Source: an uncultured Pseudobdellovibrionaceae bacterium (GTDB taxonomy: Bacteria > Bdellovibrionota > Bdellovibrionia > Bdellovibrionales > Bdellovibrionaceae). Taken from it: DNA of 14,764 nt. Position 1 is the first letter of the stretch. Every line of letters starts with the position of its first letter. This document shows positions 14,283-14,764 of this stretch, one piece after another. The notes under the pieces are model-generated. The model ran no database searches. It saw only the letters and a list, made by a program, of their open reading frames with translations, and was not told where the DNA came from. The stretch is from assembly GCA_937900305.1 (NCBI GenBank), contig CALCCV010000584.1:1-14764 (forward strand). The letters run 5' to 3'. The translations under genes and the position numbers were made by a program.

Positions 14283-14764
14283 TCGAAGGTGGACGGATTT
14301 CTGCCGATGGCTTTGATCCCGATCTAGTGGTCCTCAACAACGATTTCTCCGGCGGCTATCCGATTCCGCTGGATGAAGTCACGCAACCGATCGTGCCTTC
14401 ACACACTCTGGGTTGGCACACTCGCCAGAAGAGCGAGCATTTTGTTTACTACAACGAGCTAGCTGCTGAGTTTGCTAAGATCATCGACATCGATCCTTGG
14501 TTCATTCAAATCGACACGGTCGCAGTCGACGAGGTCAACTTCAATGAAGAACAAGGCATCGACCGAGTGGTTCAAGCCACTGATGGCGTCCTGACTCGGA
14601 CTCGTGAGGCGTATGCTCGTCATGGGATCAAACAAGAACCTTTCGCCTTCATCAAAAACAACGCCGGCACTTACGGCATGGGCATCATGGTCGTGCATTC
14701 AATCGACGAAGTGAAGTCCATGAACCGTCGGACCAAAAACAAAATGAGCGTCGGTAAAAATCGT
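14276..14764 (+). CDS. gshA: Glutamate-cysteine ligase GshA (PF08886-type), internal fragment
   Basis: The frame reads IRIEGGRISADGFDPDLVVLNNDFSGGYPIPLDEV and continues through PSHTLGWHTRQKSEHF, DPWFIQIDTVAVDEVNFNEEQGIDRV and FAFIKNNAGTYGMGIMVV to the window edge. I recognise this as the GshA family found in many proteobacteria. It catalyses the first step of glutathione synthesis, joining glutamate and cysteine with ATP. The NNAGTYGMGI stretch has the look of an ATP-grasp-type nucleotide-binding loop (inference). The 5' end is missing: there is no start codon or Shine-Dalgarno site between the in-frame stop at 14225 and the conserved sequence. Family members are usually around 400 aa or more, with a substantial segment before this point. 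The gene continues beyond the window. The truncation falls at the palindromic junction shared with the GGDEF fragment. Confidence 0.8.
   Translation, partial: MRIEGGRISADGFDPDLVVLNNDFSGGYPIPLDEVTQPIVPSHTLGWHTRQKSEHFVYYNELAAEFAKIIDIDPWFIQIDTVAVDEVNFNEEQGIDRVVQATDGVLTRTREAYARHGIKQEPFAFIKNNAGTYGMGIMVVHSIDEVKSMNRRTKNKMSVGKNR

Overview
The window looks like chromosome from a free-living Gram-negative bacterium with a sigma-54 system, moderate GC content, mostly ATG starts and clear Shine-Dalgarno sites. The mix of genes would fit a Bdellovibrionota or other former deltaproteobacterial lineage: a CHASE-type hybrid kinase with a separate Hpt protein, a Gcr/PF10136 membrane protein, secreted YD-repeat and subtilase proteins, an OmpA-like periplasmic protein, CsbD, and a PF08886-type GshA. 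The taxonomic assignment is inference; no rRNA or other marker gene is present.

Layout. (1) Positions 1-233 hold the C-terminal Fis-type DNA-binding end of a probable sigma-54 activator. (2) A minus-strand stress or membrane cluster covers 2340-249: CsbD-like protein, two-helix membrane protein, AI-2E family transporter. (3) A 277-bp divergent region carries a sigma-70-like promoter and a perfect hairpin for the kinase side, and an imperfect sigma-54-like element for the csbD side. (4) Positions 2618-5767 hold a CHASE hybrid histidine kinase and its Hpt partner. (5) Positions 5834-7877 hold a PF10136/Gcr-like multi-pass membrane protein split by a +1 frame change at an eight-T run. (6) Positions 7878-8913 hold an excellent sigma-54 promoter with an upstream dyad, driving an unrecognised 88-aa protein and an exported OmpA-like protein. 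(7) Positions 9159-11238 hold a translation pair: an ABC-F ATPase and the ArfB-type ribosome-rescue hydrolase. (8) On the minus strand, 13630-11334 is a translationally coupled operon for a secreted YD-repeat protein and a secreted subtilase. (9) At the right end a GGDEF domain (minus) and a GshA fragment (plus) lie head to head. Both lack their N-termini and they meet at a short palindrome near 14277, which looks like a rearrangement or an assembly chimera.

How the parts fit. The kinase and Hpt protein form most of a phosphorelay, but no output regulator is adjacent. The OmpA-like operon, and perhaps the csbD cluster, appear to be sigma-54 controlled. The -12 element lies exactly 39 nt before the start codon in both cases, and both have a TGAGG/CCTC-type dyad 90-130 bp upstream of the inferred transcription start. 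The strongest leads are this possible sigma-54 envelope/stress regulon, the split Gcr-like gene, the YD-repeat/subtilase pair, and the head-to-head junction of truncated genes. I saw no CRISPR array, tRNA, rRNA or insertion sequence.
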